DNA of 64,000 bases, from assembly GCA_947034895.1 (NCBI GenBank), contig OX344762.1, positions 76,998,981 through 77,062,980 on the forward strand, read 5' to 3'. Each line of letters begins with the position of its first letter. Position 1 is the first letter of the stretch. This DNA is from Rhytidiadelphus loreus (Eukaryota > Streptophyta > Bryopsida > Hypnales > Hylocomiaceae). Under the pieces are notes generated by a model. The model ran no database searches. It was not told the origin of the DNA and saw only the letters and a list, made by a program, of their open reading frames with translations. Positions 1-10,307 of this stretch are shown one piece after another. A program made the translations under genes and the position numbers.

Positions 1-118
1 CTTGCTGTGTCGATCCCACCATGTCCTTCACTTTGAAACCGTTCTTGTAGATTTTGAATGTCGGAACGAAGCTGACGCCCTCGGCTTTGGCCAGATAGGG
101 GTTTTCTTCCACGTCCAC
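1..118 (-). CDS. TTL: TTL coding exon 7, partial (thioredoxin-like, second half)
   Basis: The exon begins after a GGCAG acceptor at 120-119 and runs off the left edge. It encodes VDVEENPYLAKAEGVSFVPT then FKIYKNGFKVKDMVG, directly continuous with FLK of exon 6. The VPT cis-proline strand and the KIYKNG strand are typical of plant TTL thioredoxin-like domains. By family length about 30-40 residues remain outside the window. Confidence 0.92.
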   Translation of the reverse strand, partial: MDVEENPYLAKAEGVSFVPTFKIYKNGFKVKDMVGSTQQ

Positions 119-3100
119 CTGCCAAATTTCAACCCATTCTTAACATCAGACTTCAGGGTACTCAAATTGCGTTACTCCGTGGCAGTTTAACGAGCCAAGA
201 ATCTGTGGACTTCGATTAATGAGAATGGAACAAGGTATGAATTGAAGGATTAAAGTCGAGTAAGCTCATACTAAGGTATGTAGGTAGTAGACACTATGTT
301 GGTGGTGATATACTTGAGCATGTAAATAATGAGATTGAGGTTGGATGCACTAGTTTACCTTTAAGAAATTAACCGAAGGATGCAACTTGCAGAGCTGGTT
401 AACATATGTTGACATTTGTCTACATTTATCGCTCCATTTTGTATTAAACTGAACCACCGAAACACCTGAAATAACAAATTTGGATATCAGGACATGAGCG
501 AAAAGAAAATAACAAAAATAAGGACACTTCAAATGGATTCTCAAGGTTCAAATTTGCATTACAATTTCAGTTGCTAAATTACCTTGCTGAGAGATGGCCT
601 CTCTGAGTCGGTCCGCATTGGAAATGTCTTCAACTACATTATCGTGTTGAGACTCAACTACTTTTTCACCTTTTGCCTTCTTCAGCGAAAGTTGCACCTG
701 AAACAAAGTTTTGGCAATTTCCAAATCCCCAGGCATCTCCTTCTTCAAAGTTTCATAATCCCTCATTGCTTTCTCCCACTTTTCCATCTGGTTAGCAAGG
801 CAACAAGCACAGTGTTAGCTTGGAAACTTTATGAATCCCGAGTCTTTTTATATAAAACTAAGAGTCAGTTTGTTCAAGGTTTGCTTACCTTGACAAAACA
901 ATTAGCGCGTCGCAATAAGGCTTTAAGATAATTGGGCTGAGCTTCTAAAGCAGAGGTGCAATCTTCCACGGCCTTCTCATAATGACCCAACTTCAACCTG
1001 CAAGCGGCTCGGTTGCACAACAAAATAGCATTGCTGGGGTTGTACTGAAGTCCTTCGCTGTATGCCACCGAAGCTTCGAGTATCTTTCCTGCTTTGTACA
1101 AGTCATTGCCCTGGGTTCTTGCGTTTGCAACCGCTCGGGTTTGCCTCAAAGTAGGCGAAACTTCTGTGTTCTTAGGATCATAGTACGCTGCTTTCTCTGC
1201 TGCAATCACTGCTGCTTCAAATCTGTACGTAATTCAATATTCACATTAGAATTCGAGAAGCTCTGGGCACCACAAGAATCAAGTCGTCCAGAGCAATAAT
1301 ACATGTCCAAATCAACAAAACTCTGTTAAAAACCATCCGAATCGAGCCACGTTTTCTGCTAACAAGGAGCTTCCATAGTTGAACAAAGAAATGGTTAATA
1401 CTTTCAATACAAGATGAAAAATGCGTGAAACCATTTCGAGGGTAAAGTCAGTACCTTCCAAGGGCCATGTCAATTTGAGCTTGCACTAGAAGCGTGGTAG
1501 TATCAGCTGGCAAGCTGGTAACTCTGCGCAACGCATCCTCCACTTTCTGGGCAGCCAAAAGGACCGTGTCCGCATCCTCGGGCTTCTGCTGCTTCAAGAA
1601 GGCTTCAGCTTTCAAGGAGAACACCTGCAACAAGAACAATCCAGTTCTAGAAACATAAGACACTCGAACTGGAAGTCAAAGAGGATTTGACTTCGAAGAG
1701 AGACCACACGTGAGTGAACATTTTCAATTTCAGTCAGAGACCAAAACAACAATCACGGTCACGTGATAATTTCCATTTCCTCGTTGCAAAACGTACGTCA
1801 CCAAAAGCGAGATTTGAACTTATTCAAATGGGATGTTGTTTCTAGGAATAGCAATAAAGTTTCTGATTCAAGTCACAGTGGGAAGTTCTATACAGCACCA
1901 AAAAGGGTTTTTAAATCATGAGATTTAAACTTCCCATTCATGTACAATTTAACGTAAATTGTTGCAATTTGATCTTTAAATGTAGCAATCTCCATAATAC
2001 AGTACCTGTGGTGCCGAATCCGCTCCAGCCACCACCGCCGCATCGCTCTCCCTCACCACCGTCTCCCAATCCGCCTTCATCCTCGCCTCCAAACACTTCC
2101 CCACATGCCTCTCCACTTTCTCAATCCTCTGCAACTCCAGTCCATCGCTGTGCTGCAGTCCTGCGAGCTTCACATGCTTCTTCGCACTCGTCGTCCTCCC
2201 CAGTCTCAACAAAAGCGACGCCAGCCTCTGGTGCGCCCTGACGTATCCAGGGTCCAATTTGATCGCCTCTTCGCACTCCTTCACAGCTTCCGGAAGCTTG
2301 TTCAAACCAGTGAGAGCTGCAGCACGGTTGCTACGGTAAGGAGCCTTGTGGGGAGCCAGTTGGACGGCGCGATCGTAGAGAGTGAGAGCTTCACTGAAGT
2401 TGCCCTTTTTGTATTGCTCGTTGCCTGCGCGCTTGATTTCTTCCGGGTCGCAAGAGGAGAGCATGCGTTTCAGGAGCTGGGACTCGCCGGCGACGTGGAT
2501 GTTGCCTCGGCGGAAGAAAGAATCGGAGGTGGAGACGCGGGGGGTGTCGGCTTGGGGTTGTTGTTTCGGGGTTGGTTTTGGAGGTGTAATGGAATTTATT
2601 GATCCTCCGCCGTTCATCAAGCCGCCCCCGAAGAGCATTTTGCCGCCGGTGGGAGGGGCTGTTGTTGGGATGCTCTTATGCGATTGGAGAGGAGAGACTG
2701 ATGAGCCTGTGGAATGTACAACACGAGTGGTTGGATTAGGGTTGGCACTCATCGTTCGAGCAAGTGGGGAATTACAATGGATTCGTAACAGAAGTGGAAT
2801 CAGAAGCTTAAAACCTGACTGAACAGTAACGACGGACACACAAAAGTACTTCAAAATCAGACACTCAACTCAATCAACGAATTGGTAACCAAGCTGGCAA
2901 GATCGCTCGAGACAGTCAAGTGTCACTAGGAGAGCTTAATTCCAGACCTTGAACCATTCTCAATGACTAGACAAGGATACGCAAACTCGGGGATCAAACT
3001 CTACACTCCAGCAGATAAAACACAGTAGAAGCCTAGCTGGATTGTTGGAGACTGAAAACTGATTAAACAATGACGGCGGACACACAGAACTACTTCCAAG

Positions 3101-3141
3101 GAGGCAGCCAATCAATCAAAGAATTGGAAACTGCCAAGCTA

Positions 3142-3180
<39 letters not shown>

Positions 3181-4257
3181 ATTCCAAACCTTGAAACTAT
3201 TCTCAATGCTTGCACAAGCATACACAACCTCTCCATATTCAAGCATCCTCAAAAGAGCAGAAACCAATCTAAAGTATTCCAAAAGAGAGCAAAAAAGTTG
3301 AAAGCATCCCCCACCTGAATTGAGGCCCCCACCCGAATATGCTCCACTTGTGGCCGCTCCCAACAAATTCCCCACATTACAGCTCGCACTTCTCGCATGC
3401 CTCATCCCCTCCCCCGTAGGACTCCTCCCCCCACTCGCACTCTCCACGCTACTACTCGTCCTCCCCACCGTGGGACTCCCCGCCACGCTACTATTTCTCG
3501 AGCTCACACTCCCCCCACTCCTCTCCTTCACGGGCGTCGTCTTCCTCTTCGCCTCCAAAACATCATTCCCAATCGACGATCTCCGAGTACTCTCGGGCTC
3601 CAATTTCAAGCTGCTATCCGAGCTGAAAAAATCAGCCGCAGCTCCACGAAGAGCCGCCATGTCGGAGCTTCCTCTCCGGTGGAGACTGGCTCGGGAGGTC
3701 GTGGGCTCCGTGGCTTGGCGACGAAGGTTGGTGGTGACGGACTCGGGAGAATGTTGAGTTCCATGAGATTCTGGGGAGGTGCGTACATTGGGACGAGATG
3801 GCGATGGTTTGATTGGGTAGCCACCGTAAGGAGGAGCGAAGGACGCGCTGCGTGCGTGACGAATGCGAGTTGCTGGTGCTGTTGATGCGTCCTCTGGAAG
3901 GTTTTCAATCCCTTGCTTGCGGTCGCTTCTGGGATCGGATTTGGCCGATTTGAGCTTGGTTTCTGGTGCAATTGGAGCTTTGGTGCTGCGGCTCTTGGTC
4001 AAGAGGCGCTCGGGTTTGTTGGTTGTGGGATGGGCGGTATCCTCCTCGAGGAGGTTGTAGAGCTTGGTGAAGTTGGCGTTGTCTTCTTTGTTGGAGGAGA
4101 AGCTGCCCACGCGGGTATCGTTCAGAGTGGTGGCGTTGAAGCGCGACCAGCCTTCGAAGCGGTCGATTTTGCCGTTGCCCTTGAGTTTGCCGGTGTACAC
4201 GGCGCCATACTTGTCGAAGGAGCTCGGGATGGGCTTGCTCTCAGCCAGACAGGCCAT
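1..4257 (-). CDS. TTL: TPR repeat-containing thioredoxin-like protein (TTL family), 3' end outside window
   Basis: Seven coding exons join in frame: 4257-3315, 2814-2006, 1624-1455, 1222-889, 787-583, 465-359 and 118-1 (continuing left of the window). All six introns have GT and AG ends, and the phases agree (1, 0, 2, 0, 1, 0). The visible protein is about 895 residues, longer than the roughly 700 of Arabidopsis TTLs, because residues 1-430 are a long Ser/Arg/Gly-rich disordered part. TPRs lie at about 437-540 (KRAGNEQYKKG, YRSNRAA) and 674-752 (TQGNDLYKAG, LLCNRAACRLKLG). These show the G-N-Y and N-R-A pattern of Hop-type carboxylate-clamp repeats. A thioredoxin-like fold starts at about 821: the usual WCGPC is WSDKC, so only the second cysteine remains, and VPTFKIYKNG carries the cis-proline. 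Family knowledge: Arabidopsis TTLs are cytosolic scaffolds in brassinosteroid signalling, cellulose synthesis and osmotic-stress tolerance. Redox catalysis is unlikely with one cysteine. Family assignment is firm; exon 1 and the intron 1 acceptor are less certain. Confidence 0.93.
359..465 (-). CDS. TTL: TTL coding exon 6 (thioredoxin-like, first half)
   Basis: The acceptor is TTTCAG/GTG and the donor is TTAAAG/GTAAAC. It encodes GVSVVQFNTKWSDKCRQMST and a helix ending VNFLK. The beta strand (VVQF), the degenerate active-site loop W-S-D-K-C and the following helix match the thioredoxin fold. The first active-site cysteine is replaced. Confidence 0.9.
583..787 (-). CDS. TTL: TTL coding exon 5 (last TPR helix and linker)
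   Basis: The acceptor is CCAG/ATGG and the donor is CAAG/GTAATT. It encodes MEKWEKAMRDYETLKKEMPG, the end of the last TPR, and a lysine-rich helix (FQVQLSLKKAKGEK) leading into the thioredoxin-like domain. The first Met is internal, not a start. Confidence 0.92.
889..1222 (-). CDS. TTL: TTL coding exon 4 (second TPR block)
   Basis: The acceptor ACAG/ATTTG completes an Arg codon; the donor is TCAAG/GTAAGC. It encodes FEAAVIAAEKAAYYDPKN, then the TPR pair TQGNDLYKAGKILEASVAYS and NRAACRLKLGHYEKAVEDC, ending RRANCFVK. This is the best-conserved part of the protein and the clearest family diagnostic. Confidence 0.93.
1455..1624 (-). CDS. TTL: TTL coding exon 3 (inter-TPR helical region)
   Basis: The acceptor is TTGCAG and the donor is GGAAG/GTACTG. 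It encodes VFSLKAEAFLKQQKPEDADT through QAQIDMALGR, the conserved helical region between the two TPR blocks of TTLs. It starts in phase 0 and leaves two bases (AG) to complete Arg with exon 4. Confidence 0.9.
2006..2814 (-). CDS. TTL: TTL coding exon 2 (first TPR block)
   Basis: The exon runs from a TCAG acceptor (AG at 2816-2815) to an ACAG/GTACTG donor at 2006/2005. It encodes about residues 315-584. A Gly/Pro-rich linker with FRRGNIHVAGES is followed by DPEEIKRAGNEQYKKG and three TPR-like helical pairs, then the non-TPR linker QRIEKVERHVGKCLEARMKA typical of TTLs. The first residues after the acceptor (GFKLLIPLLLRIHC) are oddly hydrophobic. An in-frame ATG at 2752-2750 (MSANPNP) could serve as the start of a shorter isoform lacking exon 1. 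Confidence 0.88.
2811..3240. repeat. Tandem duplication inside TTL intron 1
   Basis: Two copies of about 180 bp, offset 243-244 bp: 2811-2990 and 3050-3240. Shared words include cggacacac (2833, 3077) and gcttaattcca (2934, 3177). The copy next to exon 2 contains the acceptor used by the gene. The distal copy carries the equivalent site as AATCAG, so intron 1 holds two acceptor-like sites. Copies differ by point changes and by a GA expansion in the distal one. Confidence 0.8.
3144..3176. repeat. (GA)n microsatellite in TTL intron 1
   Basis: An uninterrupted run of about 16 GA dinucleotides in the distal copy of the intron duplication. On the coding (minus) strand it reads as a CT tract. The other copy has no such expansion, so it arose after the duplication. 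Confidence 0.95.
3315..4257 (-). CDS. TTL: TTL coding exon 1 (N-terminal disordered region)
   Basis: It starts at the ATG at 4257-4255 (MACLAESKPIPSSFDKYGAV) and stays open for 314 codons to a TCAG/GTGGGG donor at 3315/3314. The product is rich in Ser, Arg, Thr and Pro with RRSS, RHARSAS and GGRSPTGEG patches, which look like basophilic kinase sites in a disordered tail. Exon 1 is GC-richer than the surrounding introns. The ORF continues 45 codons into the intron before a stop at 3178, so retention would truncate the protein before the TPRs. The start is the first ATG of the long frame; I see no in-frame extension upstream. Confidence 0.82.
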
Positions 4258-5800
4258 GGCGCATTAGACGTTTGCGGGGGAGTCCAAGAGAGACGGGTAT
4301 CTGAGAGAGTTGTTGTAGGCGGGATTTGTGTCACTTGCTGCTACACTTGGTTGCAGCAAAACCTGATGTCAAATCATTCCTGCAATCACCGATGCATCAA
4401 TCACTGTGATGAGTCAATCGCATTTCCACAAGGATGAGTCAATTCTTACTGTAGCATTCCACTGATTAAAACCAAAAAAAACAAGACTTGGCTGTCAAGT
4501 CATACTATACTTGCTGTGTTGGCTATGACTTGGTGCGAAGCTAGATCGATGGAGAATAATAAGTGTGTAGAGTGGTCAGGAACAGGGAAAGGGAGAGACT
4601 TTTTAAACTATTTAATAATTCAAATTTCTATGGATTCAATCGACCTGGCGGTGATGCAACAAAAAAAAAGTTTTTCAGGGAAGGGAATATCGTGTGAAAG
4701 GGACACTTCACACACAACAGCTTCCCCAAACACGGGAAAACAAAGAGTGGCTTGTCACGAGTAGCACAACCAACCTGAGCCACAATGGTGGCAAAAACAA
4801 ACCTCTGATTGAAAGGGAAGACAAGAAATGGAGATCAAAATTATAATAGAAAAGACATATTCCCAAGGAGAGATTGAGCACACACCGAACGCTACGAACC
4901 CGAGATTGTTGCAACATTTCAGACCAGGCTATTCCAAAACGAGATTGAAGACCCGCTCAAATCTCCAACAACCGCAAGATTGTTGGCACAGGACTGATCA
5001 CAAGCGCACAACAAGGGAGCTAGAAACAGACCTACATTCGCCAGGGAAGACGACACCAAATGGGGATCAAAATTGTGATAAAAAAAGAACTAGAAGCATA
5101 TTCCCCAAGGCGAGATGGACGACACGCTCATTGCTCTCCAAACACCGCAAGATTGTTGCAAGATTGTTGCAGTAACGAAACTACACCACTTCACACCAAA
5201 CGTAATCAAATCTGATAACAAAACGCATTGACACACGGATCTATCAATCTGCACCTACTTTTTTCAAACCAAAAAAAAACGAAGACTTCTAAAAACAGGA
5301 TCAGTACCTGCACAGCACTCAATCCAAAAGAGTCGAAATCCAACTTCCAATGCCAAGCTCAACGCAATCCCTTCATCCACCTCGCTACTCCACAGAACGC
5401 AAAAAAAAAGCTTGGATTTCTTCCGCTACACCATTCCTGCTTCACCTTGAACACCAAGGGATCCCAAAATATGCTTTTTCTACTTCTCCGTCTCCTTCTG
5501 CTTCTGCTTCCGCTGATGAATCAATCACTCTTCAATCTCTCAAACCCAATGAAGCTCCTCTCCTTCTTCTTCTTCTCTTCTTCACCAACCCGGCTACCTG
5601 GCCCCTACTAACTGAACATCCCCACTACAATGCTACTGCTGCTACAACACCGCAAGCCCAAAAACACTAGACCTTCACCTCGTTCGGCACCATTCCAAAG
5701 CTCCTCGAAAGGGAAGAAAGAGAGGTGAGAGAGAGACAGAGAGATAGAAGAAGAACCAAGAAAGAAAGGAGCATGCACAAGAAATGCAAGCTGGTTATAT
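4258..5800 (-). other. TTL 5' leader and upstream region
   Basis: No convincing coding exon is seen here. On the minus strand the 120 bases before the ATG are moderately GC-rich, then the sequence becomes AT- and A-rich with a duplicated block (4809-5165) and a CT/GA-rich zone (5470-5770). If the promoter call at 5703-5803 is right, the untranslated leader is about 1.5 kb and probably contains one or more introns that I cannot place. Confidence 0.45.
4809..5165. repeat. Direct duplication upstream of TTL
   Basis: Two diverged copies of about 110-125 bp at 4809-4917 and 5039-5162. Both read gggaagac, then a ggagatcaaaatt-like stretch, catattccc(c)aagg, a gagat segment and end in agattgttgca. 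The agattgttg word recurs again at 4977 and twice at 5150-5170. The spacing is about 230 bp. Confidence 0.7.
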
Positions 5801-5803
5801 ATC
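5703..5803 (-). promoter_or_regulatory. Candidate core promoter of TTL (TATA box plus pyrimidine patch)
   Basis: On the minus strand TATATAA occurs at 5801-5795, followed about 25-30 bases downstream by a long pyrimidine tract (RC of 5703-5770, dominated by CTTTCTTTCTTGG and CTCTCTGTCTCTC). A TATA box followed by a Y patch near the start site is the common layout of plant promoters. A start near 5770 would give a leader of about 1.5 kb. Placement is inference. Confidence 0.4.
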
Positions 5804-5852
5804 TACAGCACAACACAAGGCACTACGTTTCCAGCAAGGGAGCAGCAGACTG

Positions 5853-5991
5853 AATGTGTGTGAGAGAGTGTGTGTGTGTATGTGTGCGCGCAGAAAGCTT
5901 GAAAGTCTTCCTATGAAGAAGGAAGCAACCTCATGGAATGGATGGATGAATGGATGGATGATATGTGAATGGATGGTAGATGGATGGATCC
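5853..5991. repeat. Microsatellites: (TG)n and (TGGA)n
   Basis: An interrupted TG/AG run at 5853-5889 and a TGGA tetranucleotide run with interruptions at 5934-5991. Both lie just upstream of the candidate TTL promoter. Confidence 0.9.
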
Positions 5992-6720
5992 ATGCCCATT
6001 TGGATTGTGGTATGGTAGCTGGGGAAGCCTGGCCACAGGGCGCGATGACAATAATAATGGAGGGTTTTTTTTCGCAATTTCAGGGGGGGTTCGTGTGGCG
6101 TGCCAGAGCGGACTTTCGGGTAAGTAAAGTAGTAAATTCAATTCAACTGAACACAATACAAAACAAAAGGGGGGGGCGGTTCAGTCATGGGGGTGAAATA
6201 AAGTTTCACTGCGGATAAGAGGAGCAAGCGTGAGCCCAGGGGATGGTCTTAACTTACATTGGCATTTATCGCCCTTTTTCGCCTCGCTATGATGTGTATT
6301 GGGAGTTGGTCAGTAAAACTTATTATGCCCGTGTTTCCGTCGCAATGGGCTTTCGCAGTTGTTGATCAATTCTCACGTTGCATAATTGCAATGGAAATGG
6401 TATTGAAATTGTGGGGTCTGGCCAGGGTGGTTTGAGCCGTTGGAATTAGACATGTGGACTGAGTAGCATGATGAACAGTGGGTGGAAGGGGTGCTATGGT
6501 TATTGGGGACTTTAGACCACATTTTCGGGGGGGCGGAGGGCGGGGGCGGAAATAGGGGAATGGCAGGTGGGTGCTAAATGTGTATTATGGGGAGTGTTTA
6601 GGTGCTAAGCTTCCTGGAATCAGTGGTGTGAAGCACTCTCAGGTGGACGGTGAAGGGGGGAGAATCAAGTTAAGTTAATTAGGAAGGAAAGAAGCATAAC
6701 TTAACTTTTGTTAAGTTATG
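5992..6720. other. Spacer with a G-rich stretch
   Basis: No gene is seen. At 6527-6558 four or more G runs (7, 3, 5 and 4 G) lie within about 32 bases, a possible G-quadruplex sequence on the plus strand. The rest is mixed sequence without clear repeats. Confidence 0.5.
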
Positions 6721-6721
6721 A

Positions 6722-7012
6722 ACCCCTATAAGTGCTGAACCCAAACACCTAAGCATTGAACCCATATACTTATTAATCACTAAGGGCTCAACCATACACT
6801 TATTAATCTCTATGTGCCCTACCTATACACTCATTCATCCCTAAGCATTTCATCCATACACTGATTCATCCCTGAACGTTCAACCATACACTTATTCATC
6901 CCTAAGTGTTCAACCATACACTTATTAATCTCTATGTGCTCCACTCATATACTTATTAATTCCTAAACACTCCACCCATACACTTGTTACTCCTTTAGCA
7001 CTCAACCCACAA
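6722..7012. repeat. Minisatellite, unit about 31 bp, about 9 degenerate copies
   Basis: The word ccatacacttattaatc or a variant recurs at 6792, 6822, 6853, 6884, 6914, 6944 and 6975, a spacing of 30 or 31 bp, each followed by a c(c)taagc-like spacer. An orphan unit appears near 7370-7410. Copies differ at several positions, so the array is old. Confidence 0.88.
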
Positions 7013-9868
7013 GGTAGACAACCTATTACTGACAATGTTAAGCGATTTAGTACATGTCCCATTGAGTGACGATGGGGAGATCATTTTTTCTAGTCAAGGA
7101 ATAGAAATAATGAAGATTGCAAATTTTTGGCTAATTCCATCAAGTTTGGAATTAGTAGAAATTAAGGAGCTATAGATTTGTAAACAAATTGTTATTTTCT
7201 GAGAAAAGCAAATACTAAAAACTAATTGTAGCAATTTCATTAGGTGTCAATGTAGGTTAGCACTCACACACTAATGAAGGTCCTCAGTTGACATTGTATT
7301 CTCCTCGCTCATGAAAAGAGGTGCCCCTATCTTGTGCTAATAGGACCCTAGTCAGAAACAAATTGTATACCTTACACTTATTGATTCCTAAGCACTAAAC
7401 CATACATTAGGTGGATGGTGAATGTTGTGAAACATACACTTCATTCAATTAATATTCATTATGCAATGATTCGTGCCATTTGTTAAAAAAATAATAATAT
7501 TCATTGAAGAAGCTTTAAGAAATATCATGTAATATATCAATGGAAAGAATAAGGAATGCTATACATGAATCAATGATACAAATATGTTAAAAAAAATCAG
7601 TTGGTTATGATGAATTTTCAATAACAATTTTATTATTATCTTAAGTTGAGCACTTAGAGGTTAGGGATGCAAAGCAATTCAAATCTAATATTGTCCCCCC
7701 ATAAAATTCGCTTTTGGGGAGAATGTTTTTTCATATTTTATATAAATCATGTATATTAAAATATGTTCAATTAATAGTTATTTATAATAAATTTTGTTTC
7801 AATATCGAGTTTTTGTCAAATAATTTTGGTTTTCAATTAAATTAGAAAATTTCCAGTTTTAGTCATAACCATATTTCTTCAGAACCTCATTCTAATTTTT
7901 CCTTTAAAATGAATGAAATTACCAAAGTTGAGGGGGAAATTAATTTAAGCATGATTATATACCATTATTGGATGATTGATACTTTAAAATTGATACTTAT
8001 TCTAATTCATTGCTTCTACTATTATTTATTTTTTATTTATTTTTTGAATTGCATCTACTATTTACACTGAATCACGAATGATAAATACTTTACATGGAAT
8101 AATATCAAAAAACTGTTTTCTTTCTTTCATTTTGGACACAAATGAATGTCAAAGAACTTTAGATTTTCTTATTACTTGGAACTGTATTTGAGAAGCGTAA
8201 TTAATTCCTTGGCAAGGATGTGCCCCTAACGTGCTAGCCATGCTGTCCACCAAGTACGGTAATTAAGGTGCTTTTAATTTCAAAGAAAATTAATTTTTTT
8301 AATTTTTTAATTTTTTTGGGCTCAGGCACGAAGTTATTGCATTAGTTGTAAACAATAGAATCCTGCGTGAAAATTACATTTCTGAGCTCAAAATGTACCC
8401 TCCAATGACCGTGCAATAAATAACCAAGTAATTACACAAATGGCACTCGGTCCACACCCCTTAGAAAGGAATTTTGTACCAAACTTGAATTATGGTCACC
8501 AGGGCTTCTTTTGGGGGGGTCTTTATAGTGCCAGATTGCACTAGAAAAACAACAACTTGGAATGGAAATTGTCCATGTGTTTCAAGAAAAATGAATAAAT
8601 AAATAAAATAACTGGCTTAAAATGACGAAAAACTATGGGTAAAGTTTTTCACCATAAAACTTCAATTTTTTTTTCAATGGATGAAATCACCAAATTGTGG
8701 ATGAAAACACCAAGGATAATTCTTTATTTTGGGCCTATATCCTTGGATCTTCAACAATGTTATTGACATCTCTATACATGATTTTATAATGCTATACATT
8801 ATTATTAACCATTGCAAGATTTAAATAATTTTTTTGATTATAATTTTTTTTCAATCTTTTTAAAAATATTTAACTATATTTTCATGAGTGTATTTCAAAT
8901 TCAAAATTCAATAAAAATTAGAGGATGGGGAATTTAGTTTGCTTCTTTCAACAAGTTGTTTATAATTAAATTGAGAAATAACACATCCAAAATAAAAATT
9001 TGGATCAATTTGCAAAAGACTTTTATTTGCACCTTACATTAATACAAATATAGGAAATTTCATTAAAATGTCATATTCCATATGACATTTTTAGGCCGCA
9101 CAGTCTAAATTGTAAAAGTGCCATCTAGGACAAGTATAGATTTTAGATTGCACAGTCTAAACCATAAAAGTGACTCAATGCACAATGGCACCATTTTTAA
9201 TGAAATTCCCCATAAATCCTATGAAAATGGAAAGTTACCTTGTGAAAAACACCAATAATTTTAGCAAAACATTATAAAAATACCTTGTTATACAATCCTA
9301 ACGTAAGTTTTGTATTATTATTACAAAGTAAAATATGCAAAGGAACATGTACAAAGAAAGTTACAAAAATCATAATTTAATGTCCTATGAGATGAATTTG
9401 TATTGTCATGAACCTTAAATGACAAAAGAAAATACTAAGTATCAATCCCTCACCCTTTCCTTGAGTTCAAAACACAAAATGATTCACAAAATGAAACAAA
9501 ATAGAAAGTGTATAGATTGATGGGGGGAACTTGATGGGGAACTCCCTGTGCCCCCCCCCCCCTGACCTTGTGAACACCGAGAAGCATCTGTTTATAATGG
9601 GGAGGGAAGATGCTAAATACACCCTGGCAACCAATGATCATGGGAACGTAATCATGATCGGGAACACAAAATCTACTTGTTATCCTGGTTCAGAATCATC
9701 CAGAAAATTAAATTAAATTAAATTATCAGAGAGTGGTTCCCATTGGGATGCATTCACACCGAGGGGGGATCTTATGCTTATGCTTGAGAGGAGCGAAATT
9801 GAACTCTACCAACAAGGGACACTTCACACTTAGAATCCGGGCCAATTCCCCATCTTGAGGTCGATGCC
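7013..9868. other. AT-rich spacer without recognisable gene
   Basis: Strongly AT-rich with many A and T runs. I see a short duplicated motif (gcacagtctaaa at about 9097 and 9148) and a retroposon-like tail at 8561-8610. A poly(C) run lies at about 9549-9562. The short frames here have no coding character. Confidence 0.6.
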
Positions 9869-10236
9869 GACAATTTCAGCCTTTTGTCCAATCACAAGTG
9901 AGGATTTGGGTCTCCTTAGAAAACAAATTGGCCCAAATATCAAGAGGTAGGAAGGGGGCTTGTGTTTGGAGAGAAACAAAATTGAACAATACTAAGGGAT
10001 GCTTTATTCCTAGAGGTCAGGACAATTTTAGCCCTTTGTCCAATCACAAGTGAGGATTTGGGTCTCCTTACACAACAAATTGGCCCAAATATCAAGGAGT
10101 AGGGAGGGGCTTGTATTTGGAGAGAAAAAAAATGAACAATAGTAAGGGATGATTTATAAATAGTAGTCACGACAATTTCAGCCTTTTGTCCAATCACAAG
10201 TGAGGATTTGGGGCCTCTTACACAACAAATTGGCGT
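9869..10236. repeat. Tandem repeat, unit about 150 bp, 2.4 copies
   Basis: Unit starts at 9869, 10021 and 10171, each beginning gacaattt(c/t)agcc and continuing ttgtccaatcacaagtgagg. The first two copies continue through caaattggcccaaatatcaa and a gagaga-containing stretch; the third breaks off at about 10236. Copies are about 85-90% alike by eye. Confidence 0.88.
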
Positions 10237-10307
10237 GGCCTCTACATGTAAATTGTCTATGAGAGCTAAATTCATTGGCCATGACTCCACGTGGAAGTTG
10301 GCCCTAA

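Noticed and set aside
1918..2241. 107-codon plus-strand frame with a Pro/Ser-rich product
   Set aside because: It is the antisense shadow of TTL exon 2, whose minus-strand frame has clear TPR motifs and proper splice sites.
3320..3885. Plus-strand frames of 145 and 162 codons
   Set aside because: Antisense shadows of the GC-rich TTL exon 1.
9549..9562. Poly(C) run as a functional site
   Set aside because: Isolated homopolymer; similar poly(G) runs at 15393 and poly(C) at 52386 suggest simple slippage.
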